Assembly (NCBI GenBank): GCA_003222535.1
Contig: QHWJ01000236.1
Span: forward strand, 1 to 64,000
Length of the DNA stretch: 64,000 bases
Direction of reading: 5' to 3'
Source: Acidobacteriota bacterium
GTDB taxonomy: Bacteria; Acidobacteriota; Vicinamibacteria; Vicinamibacterales; CAVVIG01
Both the position numbers and the translations under genes were made by a program. Below the pieces are notes generated by a model that saw nothing but the letters and a program-made list of their open reading frames with translations, was not told where the DNA came from and did no database searches. Each line of letters begins with the position of its first letter. Positions within the stretch are counted from its first letter, which is position 1. Below, piece after piece: positions 8,525-17,474 of this stretch.

Positions 8525-8917
8525 ATGTTCATCGGGCATTTCGGGCTCGGGTTCGGCGCGAAGAAAGCGGCGCCCGCGGTTTCTCTCGGCACGCTCTTCG
8601 CCGCGGGCCAGTTCGCCGACCTCCTGTGGCCGACGCTGGTGCTGATCGGCGTCGAGCACGTGGAGGTCCAGCCAGGGGCGACGAGGATGACGCCGCTCAA
8701 TTTCGTCAGCTATCTGCGCTCGACAGTTGCGCGCGATCGCGCGGGCTCGATCGGGTTGTGGTCGCTCGTGGGATTCCTGCTCGTCGTCTATCTCGCCAGC
8801 GCGTTCGGACCGCCGCCGCCGACGGCCGCGGCCGTCGCATGGTCGGCGCAGGCGATGTGGCTGCTCGTGGCCTGGGCGTTCCGGGTGGACAATCACAGAA
8901 CGCCGCAGCGGAATTGA
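8525..8917 (+). CDS. DUF457/YbcI-like membrane protein with internal deletion
   Basis: The 130-residue product starts like the family (MFIGHFGLGFGAKKAAP, FADLLWPTLVLIG) and ends like it (ARDRAGSIGLWSLVGFLL, AFGPPPPTAAAVAW). Members that I remember are about 215-220 residues and contain, after TPLNFVSY, a SHSL motif, several membrane segments and FVTHRPD. Here TPLNFVSY is followed at once by LRSTVARDRAGS, so roughly 90 residues, including the putative metal-binding His/Asp, are missing without breaking the frame. The protein may be non-functional or a minimal two- to three-helix remnant. The start at ATG 8525 matches the family N-terminus. Confidence 0.7.
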   Translation: MFIGHFGLGFGAKKAAPAVSLGTLFAAGQFADLLWPTLVLIGVEHVEVQPGATRMTPLNFVSYLRSTVARDRAGSIGLWSLVGFLLVVYLASAFGPPPPTAAAVAWSAQAMWLLVAWAFRVDNHRTPQRN

Positions 8918-8949
8918 ACGAAATGCGAGGTGCGATGGTGCGAGGTGCG

Positions 8950-9711
8950 TCAGGCGTTCCAGTCCCCACGCAGGAAGCCGAGCGCCGTCTGGACGAACGC
9001 CGGCGCCATCGGGCCGAAGATCGGGCCATGGCCGCCGTTGGGCACGATCCACAGATGCGACGCCGGGATGGATCGGAACAGCTCCATCGCCATTTCAACA
9101 GGATAGAGCGGATCGCGATCGCCATGGACGACGAGCGTGCGCGCGGTAATGGTCGCGAGCAGCGGCGGCGTGAATGCCATGTCGTCGTGGCTGTCCTTGA
9201 GCCCGCGCATCTGGTCGTACAGCATGCGGATCTGATCGTCGCCGTGCACGTGCCGCTTACGCTGCGTCTCCCATTCGGTGTCGGACAACGAGTCGACGGT
9301 GAGCTGAGCCATTGCGGCCCGCACCTGCGCGGGAAAGTAGGGCGTCGCGCTCACCAGCACCATCGTGTCGACGCGGCCAGGCTGCTGCGTGGCCATGTGC
9401 AGCAGCGTCTTGGCGCCCATGCTCAGGCCGATCGCCTTCACGCGCGGCGCGCCAAGGCGATCGAGCAGTGCGAGCACGTCGCTCGCCGCCTGGCGAAACG
9501 TGAACGTCCTCGACGGGTTCGTCGAGCGTCCGTGGCCGCGGAGATCGGGCACGATCACACGGAAGCCGGCCGGATCGCCGCCGGTGAACACGTGCTGCCA
9601 ATCGGCTCCGATCCCTGTGCCGCCGTGCAGCAGCAGCAGCGGGTCGCCGTCGCCGCGATCTTCGCAGTACATCTGGAACCCGTTGACGTCAACCGTCTCG
9701 GCCCGCGCCAT
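8950..9711 (-). CDS. Alpha/beta hydrolase
   Basis: A 253-residue soluble alpha/beta-hydrolase of normal length. The oxyanion-hole motif is LLLHGGTG, the nucleophile Ser97 lies in GLSMGA, the acid is probably Asp200 in HGDRDPLYP, and the base His228 lies in NGGHGP. It has no signal peptide, so it is cytoplasmic. The start at MARAETVDVNG is chosen because AAGGAGA lies six bases upstream; the longer frame to 9747 has no ribosome binding site. The cap region (RKRHVHGDDQ) is short. Members hydrolyse small esters, lactones or C-C bonds; the substrate cannot be told. It is convergent with the DUF457-like gene. Confidence 0.85.
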   Translation of the reverse strand: MARAETVDVNGFQMYCEDRGDGDPLLLLHGGTGIGADWQHVFTGGDPAGFRVIVPDLRGHGRSTNPSRTFTFRQAASDVLALLDRLGAPRVKAIGLSMGAKTLLHMATQQPGRVDTMVLVSATPYFPAQVRAAMAQLTVDSLSDTEWETQRKRHVHGDDQIRMLYDQMRGLKDSHDDMAFTPPLLATITARTLVVHGDRDPLYPVEMAMELFRSIPASHLWIVPNGGHGPIFGPMAPAFVQTALGFLRGDWNA

Positions 9712-9764
9712 CGGAATCTCCTTCGCAGGTTGTATTCTATCGACCAATGACGAGGCCGGGCTGA

Positions 9765-11030
9765 ATGTACGAAGGCGACTGGGTCCTTCGCCTCTCGCAA
9801 ATGGTCCGCGAGAGAAAAACGCCCGCGGGATGGCGACTGCCCGCCAACGTGTGGGGGCTTGGAATCACGAGCCTGCTCACCGACATCTCATCCGAGATGG
9901 TGATCAGCGTGTTGCCGGCGTATCTGGTCCTGACACGCGGCCTGACCCCACTCGCGCTCGGCTTCGTGACCGGGTTGCATGAGGGTGGACCGATCCTCGC
10001 AACATGGGCCGGAGGCCTCATCGCCGATCGATCCGGCAGACGAAAGCTGACGGCCACCTTTGGCTACGGGTTGTCGGCGACGTGCCGTCTGGGGTGGCTC
10101 GCGTTCTCGGGCCGCACGATCGCCGCGATCGCAGGGCTCGTGCTGGTCGATCGGCTTGGAAAGTCCATCCGCACCGCGCCTCGTGACGCGATGATTTCGC
10201 TCAGCGTACGCTCCAGTCAGCTTGCGACCGCGTTTGGCGTGCACCGGGCGCTGGATGCGGCAGGCGCCGCCGCCGGACCGGTGCTGGCGTTCGCCCTCCT
10301 TTGGCGCCTGCCGCGCCGCTACGACGTGATCTTCTTCACGTCGTTCGTCGTGGCCCTGCTCGGCGTCGCGGCGCTCGCGCTGCTCGTGGACGAGCGCGCA
10401 CAGCCCGGGGCTGCGGGCCTGCCGCCGACAGACCGACGGTGGGCTGAGGCGCTCTCGGTTTTCACCGACGCGCCTCTTCGCCGCACGCTCATCCTCGCGA
10501 CCGCACTCAGCCTTGTCACGATCAGCGATGCGTTCATCTACTTGCTCATCGTCCAGCGATCGCACGCGAGTCCTCAGTGGCTGCCGCTGCTCTACACGGG
10601 GACGGCGATTTCGTTTCTGACGCTGGCCATCCCGGTCGGCTGCATCGCTGACCGGGTTGGTCGACGCCGCACGTTCGTCGTCGGTCATGCACCACTGCTG
10701 GGCGCGTACATTGTCGCGCTGGGCGGATTCAACTGGTGGCCGTGGAACGCCGTGACGGCGGTCGTGTGCCTCGGCGCCTACTACGCTTCGTCGGATGGTG
10801 TGCTGGCCGGGCTTGCCGGCGGCCAGTTGCCGGTCAAGGGCCGCGCCGTGGGACTGGCCTGGGTTGCGACCGCCGTCAGCCTCGCTCGCTTGTGCAGCTC
10901 GATCCTTTTCGGTTTTCTCTGGGTCCGGGCCGGCGATCTGACTGCCGTCTTCACCTTCGCGGCCGCCCTCGTCGCGGTGGCGTCTGCCGCACTGCGGACA
11001 CGCGTCACCGAGCGGCCTCTCACGTCATGA
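9765..11030 (+). CDS. MFS transporter
   Basis: A 421-residue carrier with about 12 hydrophobic segments. The loop 2-3 signature of the major facilitator superfamily is visible as GGLIADRSGRRKL and again in the second half as GCIADRVGRRRTF. The first helix (GITSLLTDISSEMVISVLPAYL) fits a branch of uncharacterised bacterial drug- or metal-type MFS proteins that start with LLTDISSEM. Substrate unknown. Its stop codon overlaps the start of the next gene (ATGA at 11027-11030), so the two are translationally coupled. Confidence 0.85.
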   Translation: MYEGDWVLRLSQMVRERKTPAGWRLPANVWGLGITSLLTDISSEMVISVLPAYLVLTRGLTPLALGFVTGLHEGGPILATWAGGLIADRSGRRKLTATFGYGLSATCRLGWLAFSGRTIAAIAGLVLVDRLGKSIRTAPRDAMISLSVRSSQLATAFGVHRALDAAGAAAGPVLAFALLWRLPRRYDVIFFTSFVVALLGVAALALLVDERAQPGAAGLPPTDRRWAEALSVFTDAPLRRTLILATALSLVTISDAFIYLLIVQRSHASPQWLPLLYTGTAISFLTLAIPVGCIADRVGRRRTFVVGHAPLLGAYIVALGGFNWWPWNAVTAVVCLGAYYASSDGVLAGLAGGQLPVKGRAVGLAWVATAVSLARLCSSILFGFLWVRAGDLTAVFTFAAALVAVASAALRTRVTERPLTS

Positions 11031-12022
11031 CCGCGCGAATGACCTTCCTGGCGGCGTCGGCCGCGTCGGTCGTGGCCGTGCTCTCCTACGTCGCTGTCAC
11101 GTCGCTCGGGTCCCGCAAAAGACCGGCGGCCCCGTCGGGGCCAGTGGAATTCATCGCGTCAGTGCCGGCGGCTCCATTCATCCTCTTCCGTCAGACGTCG
11201 CCAGGCGATCTGTGGGGCAGGGTCGGGGTCGTGCGTTTGACAGCGTCGGAACCGACGCGGCTCTTCGCGCCGATCTCCTGTGAGAGGGTGCATTATGCGG
11301 CCGGGTGGGGCGTTTGCCTGGTCTCGGAAGAAAAGCTGCTGCAGGTGCGGTACTCCGCGTTTGTGTTCGATCGCTCGTTCACGCGTCGTCACACGATCGC
11401 GTTGACGGGTCCGCCAATCCGCGCGAGAGTAGCTCCGGACGGAAGGCGCGCCGCCCTGACGGTGTTCGAGAAGGGACATTCGTACGCCGACGCCGTGTTC
11501 TCGACCAAGACGATAGTGATCGAGACGGCCACCGGGCGGCAGCTGGCCGATCTCGAGGAGTTGCCGGTCGAGAAGGACGGCAAGCGGTTCACGTCCGCCG
11601 ACTTCAATTTCTGGGGAGTCACCTTCGCCGGCGACGGCGACCACTTCTTCGCCACGCTGAAGACCCGTGGAGAGCGTTTCCTGGTGAAGGGGTCGATCGA
11701 CGCGCGCCACGCCGTGGTGATGCGCGCGGACGTCGAGTGCCCGTCCCTGTCGCCTGACGGCACGCTGCTGGCGTTCAAGAAGCCGCTGCAGCACGGCATC
11801 GGGTGGCGGCTGCACGTCCTCGATCTGGTCAGCGGCACGGAGCGTCCGCTCAATCAAGTGCGCCGGAGCGTCGACGATCAGGTCGACTGGTTCGACGGAA
11901 GCCACGTCGTTTATCACGACTCGGCGACCGAGGGGACCGGCATCTGGGTCCTCTCCGTCGACGGCGTGACGCCACCGCGCCTGCTGTTGGCGAACGCCTA
12001 CTCGCCCGCCGTCCAGCGGTGA
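11027..12022 (+). CDS. Membrane-anchored TolB-like beta-propeller protein
   Basis: A 331-residue protein with an N-terminal membrane or signal segment (FLAASAASVVAVLSYVAVTS) and a periplasmic part made of WD40/TolB-like blades (VAPDGRRAALTVFE, CPSLSPDGTLLAFKKP, ESHVVYHDS-type ends). The ATG overlaps the stop of the upstream MFS gene, so this is a two-gene operon and the propeller may be an accessory to the carrier. No catalytic residues are evident. Upstream in-frame codons from 10736 lie inside the MFS gene and are not used. Confidence 0.75.
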   Translation: MTARMTFLAASAASVVAVLSYVAVTSLGSRKRPAAPSGPVEFIASVPAAPFILFRQTSPGDLWGRVGVVRLTASEPTRLFAPISCERVHYAAGWGVCLVSEEKLLQVRYSAFVFDRSFTRRHTIALTGPPIRARVAPDGRRAALTVFEKGHSYADAVFSTKTIVIETATGRQLADLEELPVEKDGKRFTSADFNFWGVTFAGDGDHFFATLKTRGERFLVKGSIDARHAVVMRADVECPSLSPDGTLLAFKKPLQHGIGWRLHVLDLVSGTERPLNQVRRSVDDQVDWFDGSHVVYHDSATEGTGIWVLSVDGVTPPRLLLANAYSPAVQR

Positions 12023-12094
12023 TCAGCGGCATGCACGCGGCTCGGAATCAGGTTGCAGCGCGCCGACCGGTCAGGCGCCACTTAGTTTTGTGCG

Positions 12095-13015
12095 TCAGTG
12101 GCACGAACCCGAGCCCGAATCCCGAAACGGCTCGCCGTCGACCGGGACGAACTCCCATTGATAGCCGCCACTGGCCAGCGTGAACACCGCGACGCCCCAC
12201 ACGGAGCCGCGCGCTTCGCTGTTCACATGAATGTTGGGGAATTGATACAGCGGCGCGCCGCCGGTGCCGACGACGAACTCGCGGATGCCGCGAGCGGAAT
12301 CGGGCCGTCCGTCGGGATCCTGCGGGGCGAATCGCTCGTAGGCGTGATCGTGTCCGTTGATGATGAGATCGACGTTGTTCTCGTACAGCGTCCGCCACAC
12401 GTCGCGCATGTCAGGGTTGTCGCCGTTGCGGCCCGAGCTGAAAAGCGGCCGATGCCAATACACCGCCGTACACGCGACACCGTTGGCGGCGAGCTCTCCG
12501 CGCAGCCAATCCATTTGCGGCGAGCCCTGTCCCGAAGAAACCTCGCTGTTCAGCGCGATGATCCGCCAGGGACCGGCAGTGTAGGCATAGTAGCCCGCGC
12601 CGCTCGGTCCGGCGCTGGCGCCGAAGTACGAGTAGTACGCGCGGCCGCCCGATTGATAGTCGTGATTGCCAGGCGAGGGCCGCGTCCGCGAACGGTGACG
12701 TCCCCACGTCGGTTCGTAGCAGCTTTGAAATTCGTCGACGCTGCCGGACAGATAGGCGTTGTCACCGGCCGTGAATACGGTGCCGCCCAGCCGGTCGAGC
12801 AACTGCGCTGTCAATGCTGAGCCAGACGTACCGCAGAAACCGATGTCGCCGGCGCCGACGAGAACGGCGGGAGGGCCTGTCAAACTGGTGACAGCCCTCG
12901 TGACGCCCGCCGCGGTCGGGTTGAGGGGCAACGCATCCCGTCCGCAATATGCCAGCGCTCCCGCAGCGAGAAGGAGGAAAAGTCTGCGGATATTATGTCG
13001 TGAAATAGAACTCAT
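12095..13015 (-). CDS. Lipoprotein calcineurin-like metallophosphoesterase
   Basis: A 306-residue phosphoesterase. Metal-binding motifs appear in order: GAGDIGFC (with Asp), FTAGDNAY, SPGNHDYQ, WHRPLFSSG and INGHDHAYERF. The N-terminus (RRLFLLLAAGALAYCG) ends in a lipobox-like LAYC, so it is probably a lipoprotein facing the periplasm or surface. The layout matches purple-acid-phosphatase-like and alkaline-phosphatase-D-unrelated secreted phosphoesterases. Start MSSISRH (13015) is favoured over ATG 13033, though neither has a strong ribosome binding site. It converges with the MFS/propeller operon. Confidence 0.85.
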   Translation of the reverse strand: MSSISRHNIRRLFLLLAAGALAYCGRDALPLNPTAAGVTRAVTSLTGPPAVLVGAGDIGFCGTSGSALTAQLLDRLGGTVFTAGDNAYLSGSVDEFQSCYEPTWGRHRSRTRPSPGNHDYQSGGRAYYSYFGASAGPSGAGYYAYTAGPWRIIALNSEVSSGQGSPQMDWLRGELAANGVACTAVYWHRPLFSSGRNGDNPDMRDVWRTLYENNVDLIINGHDHAYERFAPQDPDGRPDSARGIREFVVGTGGAPLYQFPNIHVNSEARGSVWGVAVFTLASGGYQWEFVPVDGEPFRDSGSGSCH

Positions 13016-13188
13016 CTGGTTCCACGCGAGCATCGGACGCGATGACAGAAAATCCGCGTCAGCGCGCGAGCAGACAAGCCCTCGGCAGGCGAGACTTCCC
13101 TGAATGAACTATGCGTGTGACCGCAAGTCTAGAGGAACGGTCGGAAAGAGTAAAGAGGAGAGCTCGTTCGCCGCGAACAGCGGCTCAG

Positions 13189-14472
13189 CTATTGATCGAC
13201 GGCGCACTCCGGCAGCTGGCTTTGCGGGTCCTGCATCTCTGCGGCTTCACACCCGACGAACGATGCGCGGTTGCGCCCGAACGCCAGGAGCGATTCCACA
13301 ACGGTCTGAAAATCATCGAACGAGTAGGGAAACACCGGGTCCTCGGCGACCGCAGGCGCGATCTGGCGCGTCTGGCGGTCGACTTCGCGCTCCAGCCATC
13401 CGCGCGAATCATCGGCAGCGGGCTCCGCGGCCAGGCTCGCGCACTCCATCAGGGCATCGAGATACGCCTGCCACAGGTCCGGCACCATCATCGCACGCCG
13501 GCTGAGCACGTTGGTGTCCAGCCGGAGCGTGATCGGGGCGTCGACGAACGACAACGAGGCGTCTTTGTCCTTCGGGATGAATTGCGCCCGGTCGCTCTGG
13601 CGGAATCGATAGAGATAGAAGTTGTTCGTGCCGACGAAGCCGACCAGCCCGTCCGCCTCGGCCATGAAGGTCTCGACAGCCAGGTGCTTCATGAACAGCC
13701 GCAGGTCCAGGTGCCTCCCGACGGAGGCGGCAAAATCGGCGTCCGCCGACTCGTTGATCGTGCGGATCATTTCCTCGAGCGGCGCATAGATGTTCACGAG
13801 CGAGTCCGTGTCGCGCGTCTGCGCCTTGAAGAATCCGGCGTACGCCGCCAGGCCGGAGCCGAGATACCCGAAGTCGTAAGATGCGATGTGTTGGAACTCG
13901 AACAGGTAGCCTCCACTCTCGACCTCGCCTTCCGGCGCACCGAACGCACGCGAAATGAACGTCCTGTCGACCGCCTCGACGATGACGTAGATGCCGGCAT
14001 AGTCGTTGTTGACGTACACGCGTGCGTGCGCCTCTCGCGGTGACGGAATCCCCATCCGTGCGAACATCTTCATCGTGACCGATTCGCGCACGACTGAGGC
14101 GTCGCTGTACATGTTCTTGAGATTGAACGCCTTGAGACCCAGGAACTCCTGATTCGATACGTAGTGGTTCACGTCGATTTTCAAACCTGGCTTGATCCCG
14201 TTCCGCGTCGCGCTGCCGCGCGAGCGGATCCCGACATTGCGCACGGTGACGCCCTTCCACGTGAGGTCGGCCGGATAGTAGGTGTTCTCGTCCGCCTTGT
14301 CTTTCAGGGTCTGCCAGTCCCGGCTGCTGATCGCGAGCCGGACCTCCTGAACCGTATCGTCGCTGAAGAAGGCGTCCTGAGTCTGCGCCCAGGCGATCGA
14401 CTCGATTCCGCAGCACGCGGCGACAAGGAGCAGCCGTCGCAGAGCACGTATGCCGAAGCACCGTTTGGGCAT
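13189..14472 (-). CDS. CotH-family protein kinase-like secreted protein
   Basis: A 427-residue CotH-like protein. It has a signal peptide (RRLLLVAACCGIESIAWAQ) and the family order: strand VQEVRLAISSRDWQTLKD, GIRSRGSATRNGIKPGLK, FNLKNMYSDASVVRE, the kinase-like core ARVYVNNDYAGIYVIVE, and the metal-site segment FIPKDKDASLSF. Bacillus CotH phosphorylates spore-coat proteins; secreted CotH proteins of Gram-negative soil bacteria are less well known. Five bases separate it from the stop of the upstream porin gene, so it is the second gene of an operon. A longer frame up to 14943 runs through the porin gene and is rejected in favour of ATG 14472. Confidence 0.85.
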   Translation of the reverse strand: MPKRCFGIRALRRLLLVAACCGIESIAWAQTQDAFFSDDTVQEVRLAISSRDWQTLKDKADENTYYPADLTWKGVTVRNVGIRSRGSATRNGIKPGLKIDVNHYVSNQEFLGLKAFNLKNMYSDASVVRESVTMKMFARMGIPSPREAHARVYVNNDYAGIYVIVEAVDRTFISRAFGAPEGEVESGGYLFEFQHIASYDFGYLGSGLAAYAGFFKAQTRDTDSLVNIYAPLEEMIRTINESADADFAASVGRHLDLRLFMKHLAVETFMAEADGLVGFVGTNNFYLYRFRQSDRAQFIPKDKDASLSFVDAPITLRLDTNVLSRRAMMVPDLWQAYLDALMECASLAAEPAADDSRGWLEREVDRQTRQIAPAVAEDPVFPYSFDDFQTVVESLLAFGRNRASFVGCEAAEMQDPQSQLPECAVDQ

Positions 14473-14477
14473 GGTCG

Positions 14478-15914
14478 TCAGAGACGGAACTGAATCCGGA
14501 AAACGGCGCTGGTGAACCGGCCGCCGGCCGAGGGCGCCGGGCTGCGCCCGGCGTCTTCGACTGATTCGAAGATGATGTTGTTCTGAAGCTTGACGTACCG
14601 ATTCACATACCAGTTGACACCGATCGTCGTCACGTGATCGGCGTTGGTGCCCAGTTTGACGCCTGATGGAAACCCGAACGGCAGGCCGGGATAGGAAACA
14701 CTGCTGAATCGGAGCGCTTCCACGCGCGCCGCGAGCTCGAAGGCGCCGATTCCGCCGCGCCCCACGTCGTGACGCGGCTCGAGCCGTCCGTGCTTGCGCT
14801 CGCCGGTCAGTGACCACGTCCCGGCCACGTACCACGCCTGCGCGCCGATGCCTGGCAGATCTTCGGCCGAGAACCCCATCCCTTTTCGCTCGTCCGAGAA
14901 GGTGATGTACTCGCTCGAGAGCGACACAGGGCCATTGGCCCACGCCGCCTCCAGCCCGATCCGGCGTCGTCGTCCATTTACGTACATGCGATCGAAAAAC
15001 ACGCCATCGCCGAGCGCGGTGCGGCCTCGAATTCCCAGTTGATTCTCGAGGCGGCTGTCGGCCGCGGCGATGCCGACCTGAAGCGAATCGATCGCCCGGG
15101 GCTGGTCCGCCGCAAACGGCATCACGACGACGCGCGCGGCGAATGCGTCGTGTCCGCCCTCGGTGAGGTTCGTGCGGGCGTTGCTGCCGTCCCGGGTGAA
15201 GTACCCCGCCTGGTATTCCACGCGGCGGCCGAAGAGCCGGCCATGAGTCATGATTCCCGGATCTCGGCCCGGCGACAGCACGCGCGCCGCGAGCGATCGA
15301 TAGGCAAAGTCGAGGTTGGTCTCTCCGGTCAGCTCCTCGTAACCGAACGGCAACTTGAAGTGGCCCGCTTCGACGTTGAAGGCCTTCGTGACGCGAACGT
15401 TCACATACGCGTCTCTCCAGGCGGTCTTCTCGCTCAGACCGGTCGACTCCTCGAAGTCTTTGCCCAGCTCACGGGCCAGCTCGAATGTAACCTTCCTGTA
15501 CGCCGTGCCTTTGATTCCGATGCGCCGATCCTGCCATTCGAGCTGCGGTTGATCGAGACCGATGGCACGCGTGGCCAGTCGCGCGTCGGTTTCGATGCGA
15601 CCGGTGACGTCGAGCGTGAGCGCATCCCCCACGTGCACCGCTGGATGCTTCCGTGACTTCGTGCCGACATCTTCCGCACCGGTGGTCTCGAGCTCCTTCT
15701 GCTTCTTTTTCTTCCTTGTCTTCTTCTTTGCGTCGTTCGGCGACGGCTGGTCCGCCGTGGTTGGTGAGGGGCGACCGCCACGGTCTGCGGCCGGATCGCC
15801 GGCCTGTGGAGGTGTCGGCCCCGCAGCCGGCTGCTGAACACCGGTGCCGGAAGCGCCCAGCACTGCGGAGAGAAAGAGCACCGCAATCGACGTTCTCTCG
15901 ATGCTGTTGATCAT
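14478..15914 (-). CDS. Phosphate-selective porin O/P-like outer membrane protein
   Basis: A 478-residue beta-barrel protein. It has a signal peptide (SIAVLFLSAVLGASGTGV), then a Pro/Lys-rich low-complexity linker with the run KKKTRKKKKQKE, then an OprO/OprP-type barrel: ITFELARELGKDFE-like strands, DAYVNVRVTKAFNVEAGHFK, LPFGYEELTG, YQAGYFTRDG, and a last strand ending in FRIQFRL with the aromatic/Leu end typical of outer-membrane proteins. The family moves phosphate or polyphosphate. It is followed at five bases by the CotH gene, so porin and CotH proteins are made together; a link between phosphate uptake and the kinase-like protein is a guess. Confidence 0.8.
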   Translation of the reverse strand: MINSIERTSIAVLFLSAVLGASGTGVQQPAAGPTPPQAGDPAADRGGRPSPTTADQPSPNDAKKKTRKKKKQKELETTGAEDVGTKSRKHPAVHVGDALTLDVTGRIETDARLATRAIGLDQPQLEWQDRRIGIKGTAYRKVTFELARELGKDFEESTGLSEKTAWRDAYVNVRVTKAFNVEAGHFKLPFGYEELTGETNLDFAYRSLAARVLSPGRDPGIMTHGRLFGRRVEYQAGYFTRDGSNARTNLTEGGHDAFAARVVVMPFAADQPRAIDSLQVGIAAADSRLENQLGIRGRTALGDGVFFDRMYVNGRRRRIGLEAAWANGPVSLSSEYITFSDERKGMGFSAEDLPGIGAQAWYVAGTWSLTGERKHGRLEPRHDVGRGGIGAFELAARVEALRFSSVSYPGLPFGFPSGVKLGTNADHVTTIGVNWYVNRYVKLQNNIIFESVEDAGRSPAPSAGGRFTSAVFRIQFRL

Positions 15915-16083
15915 GTCGCCGCGTCTGCCACGTCCACCAATGCCCGACGATCGTTCTTTGACATCAATCGATCAGGAACGTTACATGGACGGCTGAAGCG
16001 TAACGATGCTCCATTCAAACCGCCGAGTGACGCTCCGTCGGCGAGCGAATCTTCGTTACTAGGCGCCCGCCGTGCGGCCGCTA

Positions 16084-16178
16084 AGACAGCTTCTAAAGCC
16101 CAACCGGCGAAAACTTGCCTCATTCGCTGCAACATCGGCTTCAGGAATTCGCTGCGACATTGGCTTTAGAAGATGTCT
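16084..16178. repeat. 95-base element with 17-base terminal inverted repeats
   Basis: AGACAGCTTCTAAAGCC (16084-16100) is the reverse complement, with one mismatch, of GGCTTTAGAAGATGTCT (16162-16178). Between them lies a direct repeat TTCGCTGCRACATYGGCTT at 16124-16142 and 16149-16167; the second copy runs into the right arm. The layout is that of a small non-autonomous (MITE-like) element or a compound binding site. I see no target duplication at its ends. Confidence 0.55.
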
Positions 16179-16449
16179 GGTGCCGTCGCCGACCAGCAAG
16201 CGACGTGCCGGCATGTCCAAGCTGGGCATGTCCTGATCGCACTCCTTGCGACGGACGCCCGGATCCGGTCAATCCGTTCCACGTCGCGCCGAACAGCTGT
16301 CCTCCCGCCCGGACGCGACTGTCCATCTCCGTGAACGAAATCGTCGACAACGGCTTTCGACGATCAAGACACACGCGCGGCCGTGACGAAGAAGGCGCGT
16401 CCTGCGATGGCCAATGGGTGCGTTCGACGAACACGCCAGACGCATCACC

Positions 16450-16486
16450 TGTGTGAACCGCATGCGCTGTGTGAAAGATGTGTGAA
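16450..16486 (+). promoter_or_regulatory. Triple TGTGTGAA direct repeat upstream of ABC exporter
   Basis: TGTGTGAA occurs three times, at 16450-16457, 16468-16475 and 16479-16486, between 41 and 77 bases upstream of the exporter ATG. Exact iteration in front of an exporter suggests an operator for a regulator or activator. The unequal spacing (18 and 11 bases) leaves the binding mode open. Confidence 0.35.
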
Positions 16487-16526
16487 AACGACGCACGTGG
16501 CACCCCCGTTGCACTCCGCGCGCGCG

Positions 16527-17474
16527 ATGAAGGGCGCCCGCATCGATCCGAAGGATCTCCCTCCACTCGAACCCGCAACGCTCGCGCGCATCGTCGGCTA
16601 CCTCGCGCCTTACTGGCGACGCGCCGGCGGTGTGGGCGCCTGCATCGTGGCGGCTGCGGCGCTGAACCTCGCCCCGCCCTGGTTCGTGAAGCGCATCGTC
16701 GACGTGGCGATCCCGCGCGGCGATCTCGCGCTCCTCTGGCTCTGCTGCGCCGGCATGATCGCCGGCCCGCTGCTCGCGGGCCTCGTGCAGGTTGCGCAGA
16801 AGTACGATGCGGAGAGGATCGGTCAGCAGGTGATGCTCGACCTGCGCGTCGCGCTGTACCGGCACTTGCACGAGATGCCGTTCGCGTTCTTCGCGAAGCA
16901 GAAGCCCGGAGAAGCCGTGAGCCACGTCCTCAACGACGTCCAGGGCATTGGCGGCGTGGTGAGCGGGACGCTCGTCGACATCCTGCAGAACACGATCGTC
17001 CTGCTCTCGACGATGGCGTTCGTGATCGCGCTCGACTGGCGCCTCGCGATCCTCGCGGTCGGTTTCCTTCCGCTCTTCATCGCGCCGGCGCGGCGTGCGG
17101 GCCGGCGGAAGAAGGTGCGCAAGCAGCGCGTACAGGCGAGAATGAGCGAGCTGACCGGCATGCTCACCGAGACGCTGTCGGTCTCGGGAGCGCTGCTGGT
17201 GAAGCTCTGCGGCGGCGCCGAGGCGGAGGTGCGGCGCTTCCGCATCACGGCGGAGGAACTGAAGCGGCTCTCGCTCGAGCAGTCGCTCCTCGGCCGCTGG
17301 TTTCAGATGGTCCTGCGCCTTTTCGAGTCCGTCGGCCCCGCAATCGCGTTCGCGCTGGGCGGATCGCTCGTCATTCGCGGTCGGCTTCCGATCGGCACGG
17401 TGATCGCGTTCGTCGCCCTCCTCAAGCGCCTGTACAATCCGGCGAGTGATCAGCCGGCGTGCATGTCGATTTGA
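16527..17474 (+). pseudogene. ABC exporter, transmembrane half (5' part of a frameshifted gene)
   Basis: A 315-residue type-1 ABC exporter membrane domain: LARIVGYLAPYWRRAGGVG, WFVKRIVDVAIPRGD (elbow and coupling region), FFAKQKPGEAVSHVLNDVQG and GTLVDILQNTIVLLSTMAF. It breaks after LLKRLYNPAS, where the expected continuation (LAGVHVDLMTSYAYF) lies in another frame; the break is at about 17446-17452. The nucleotide-binding half follows at 17459. An intact protein would have about 635 residues and work as a homodimer exporting a drug, lipid or peptide. Either the gene has recently mutated or there is a sequence error. ATG 16527 is chosen because upstream codons look non-coding. Confidence 0.75.

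Larger units (their letters stand above)
15915..16526. other. Gene-free 612-base divergent regulatory region
   Basis: This region separates the minus-strand porin operon from the plus-strand ABC exporter. I see no convincing gene in it; the short open frames have no family signal and poor composition. It holds an inverted-repeat element at 16084-16178 and three TGTGTGAA words at 16450-16486. Confidence 0.6.

Noticed and set aside
6700..9750. Long open frames on the opposite strand of the membrane-protein and hydrolase genes (for instance 6936-8525 and 8155-9750)
   Set aside because: They are Arg/Gly/Ala-rich antisense translations typical of GC-rich DNA, and the opposite strand carries clear families.
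14473..14943. N-terminal extension of the CotH protein up to 14943
   Set aside because: It would run through the porin gene in another frame; a proper signal peptide begins at ATG 14472.
16115..16456. 113-residue frame between the porin and the ABC exporter
   Set aside because: It starts inside the inverted-repeat element, has no ribosome binding site and no recognisable domain; its composition is that of non-coding DNA.
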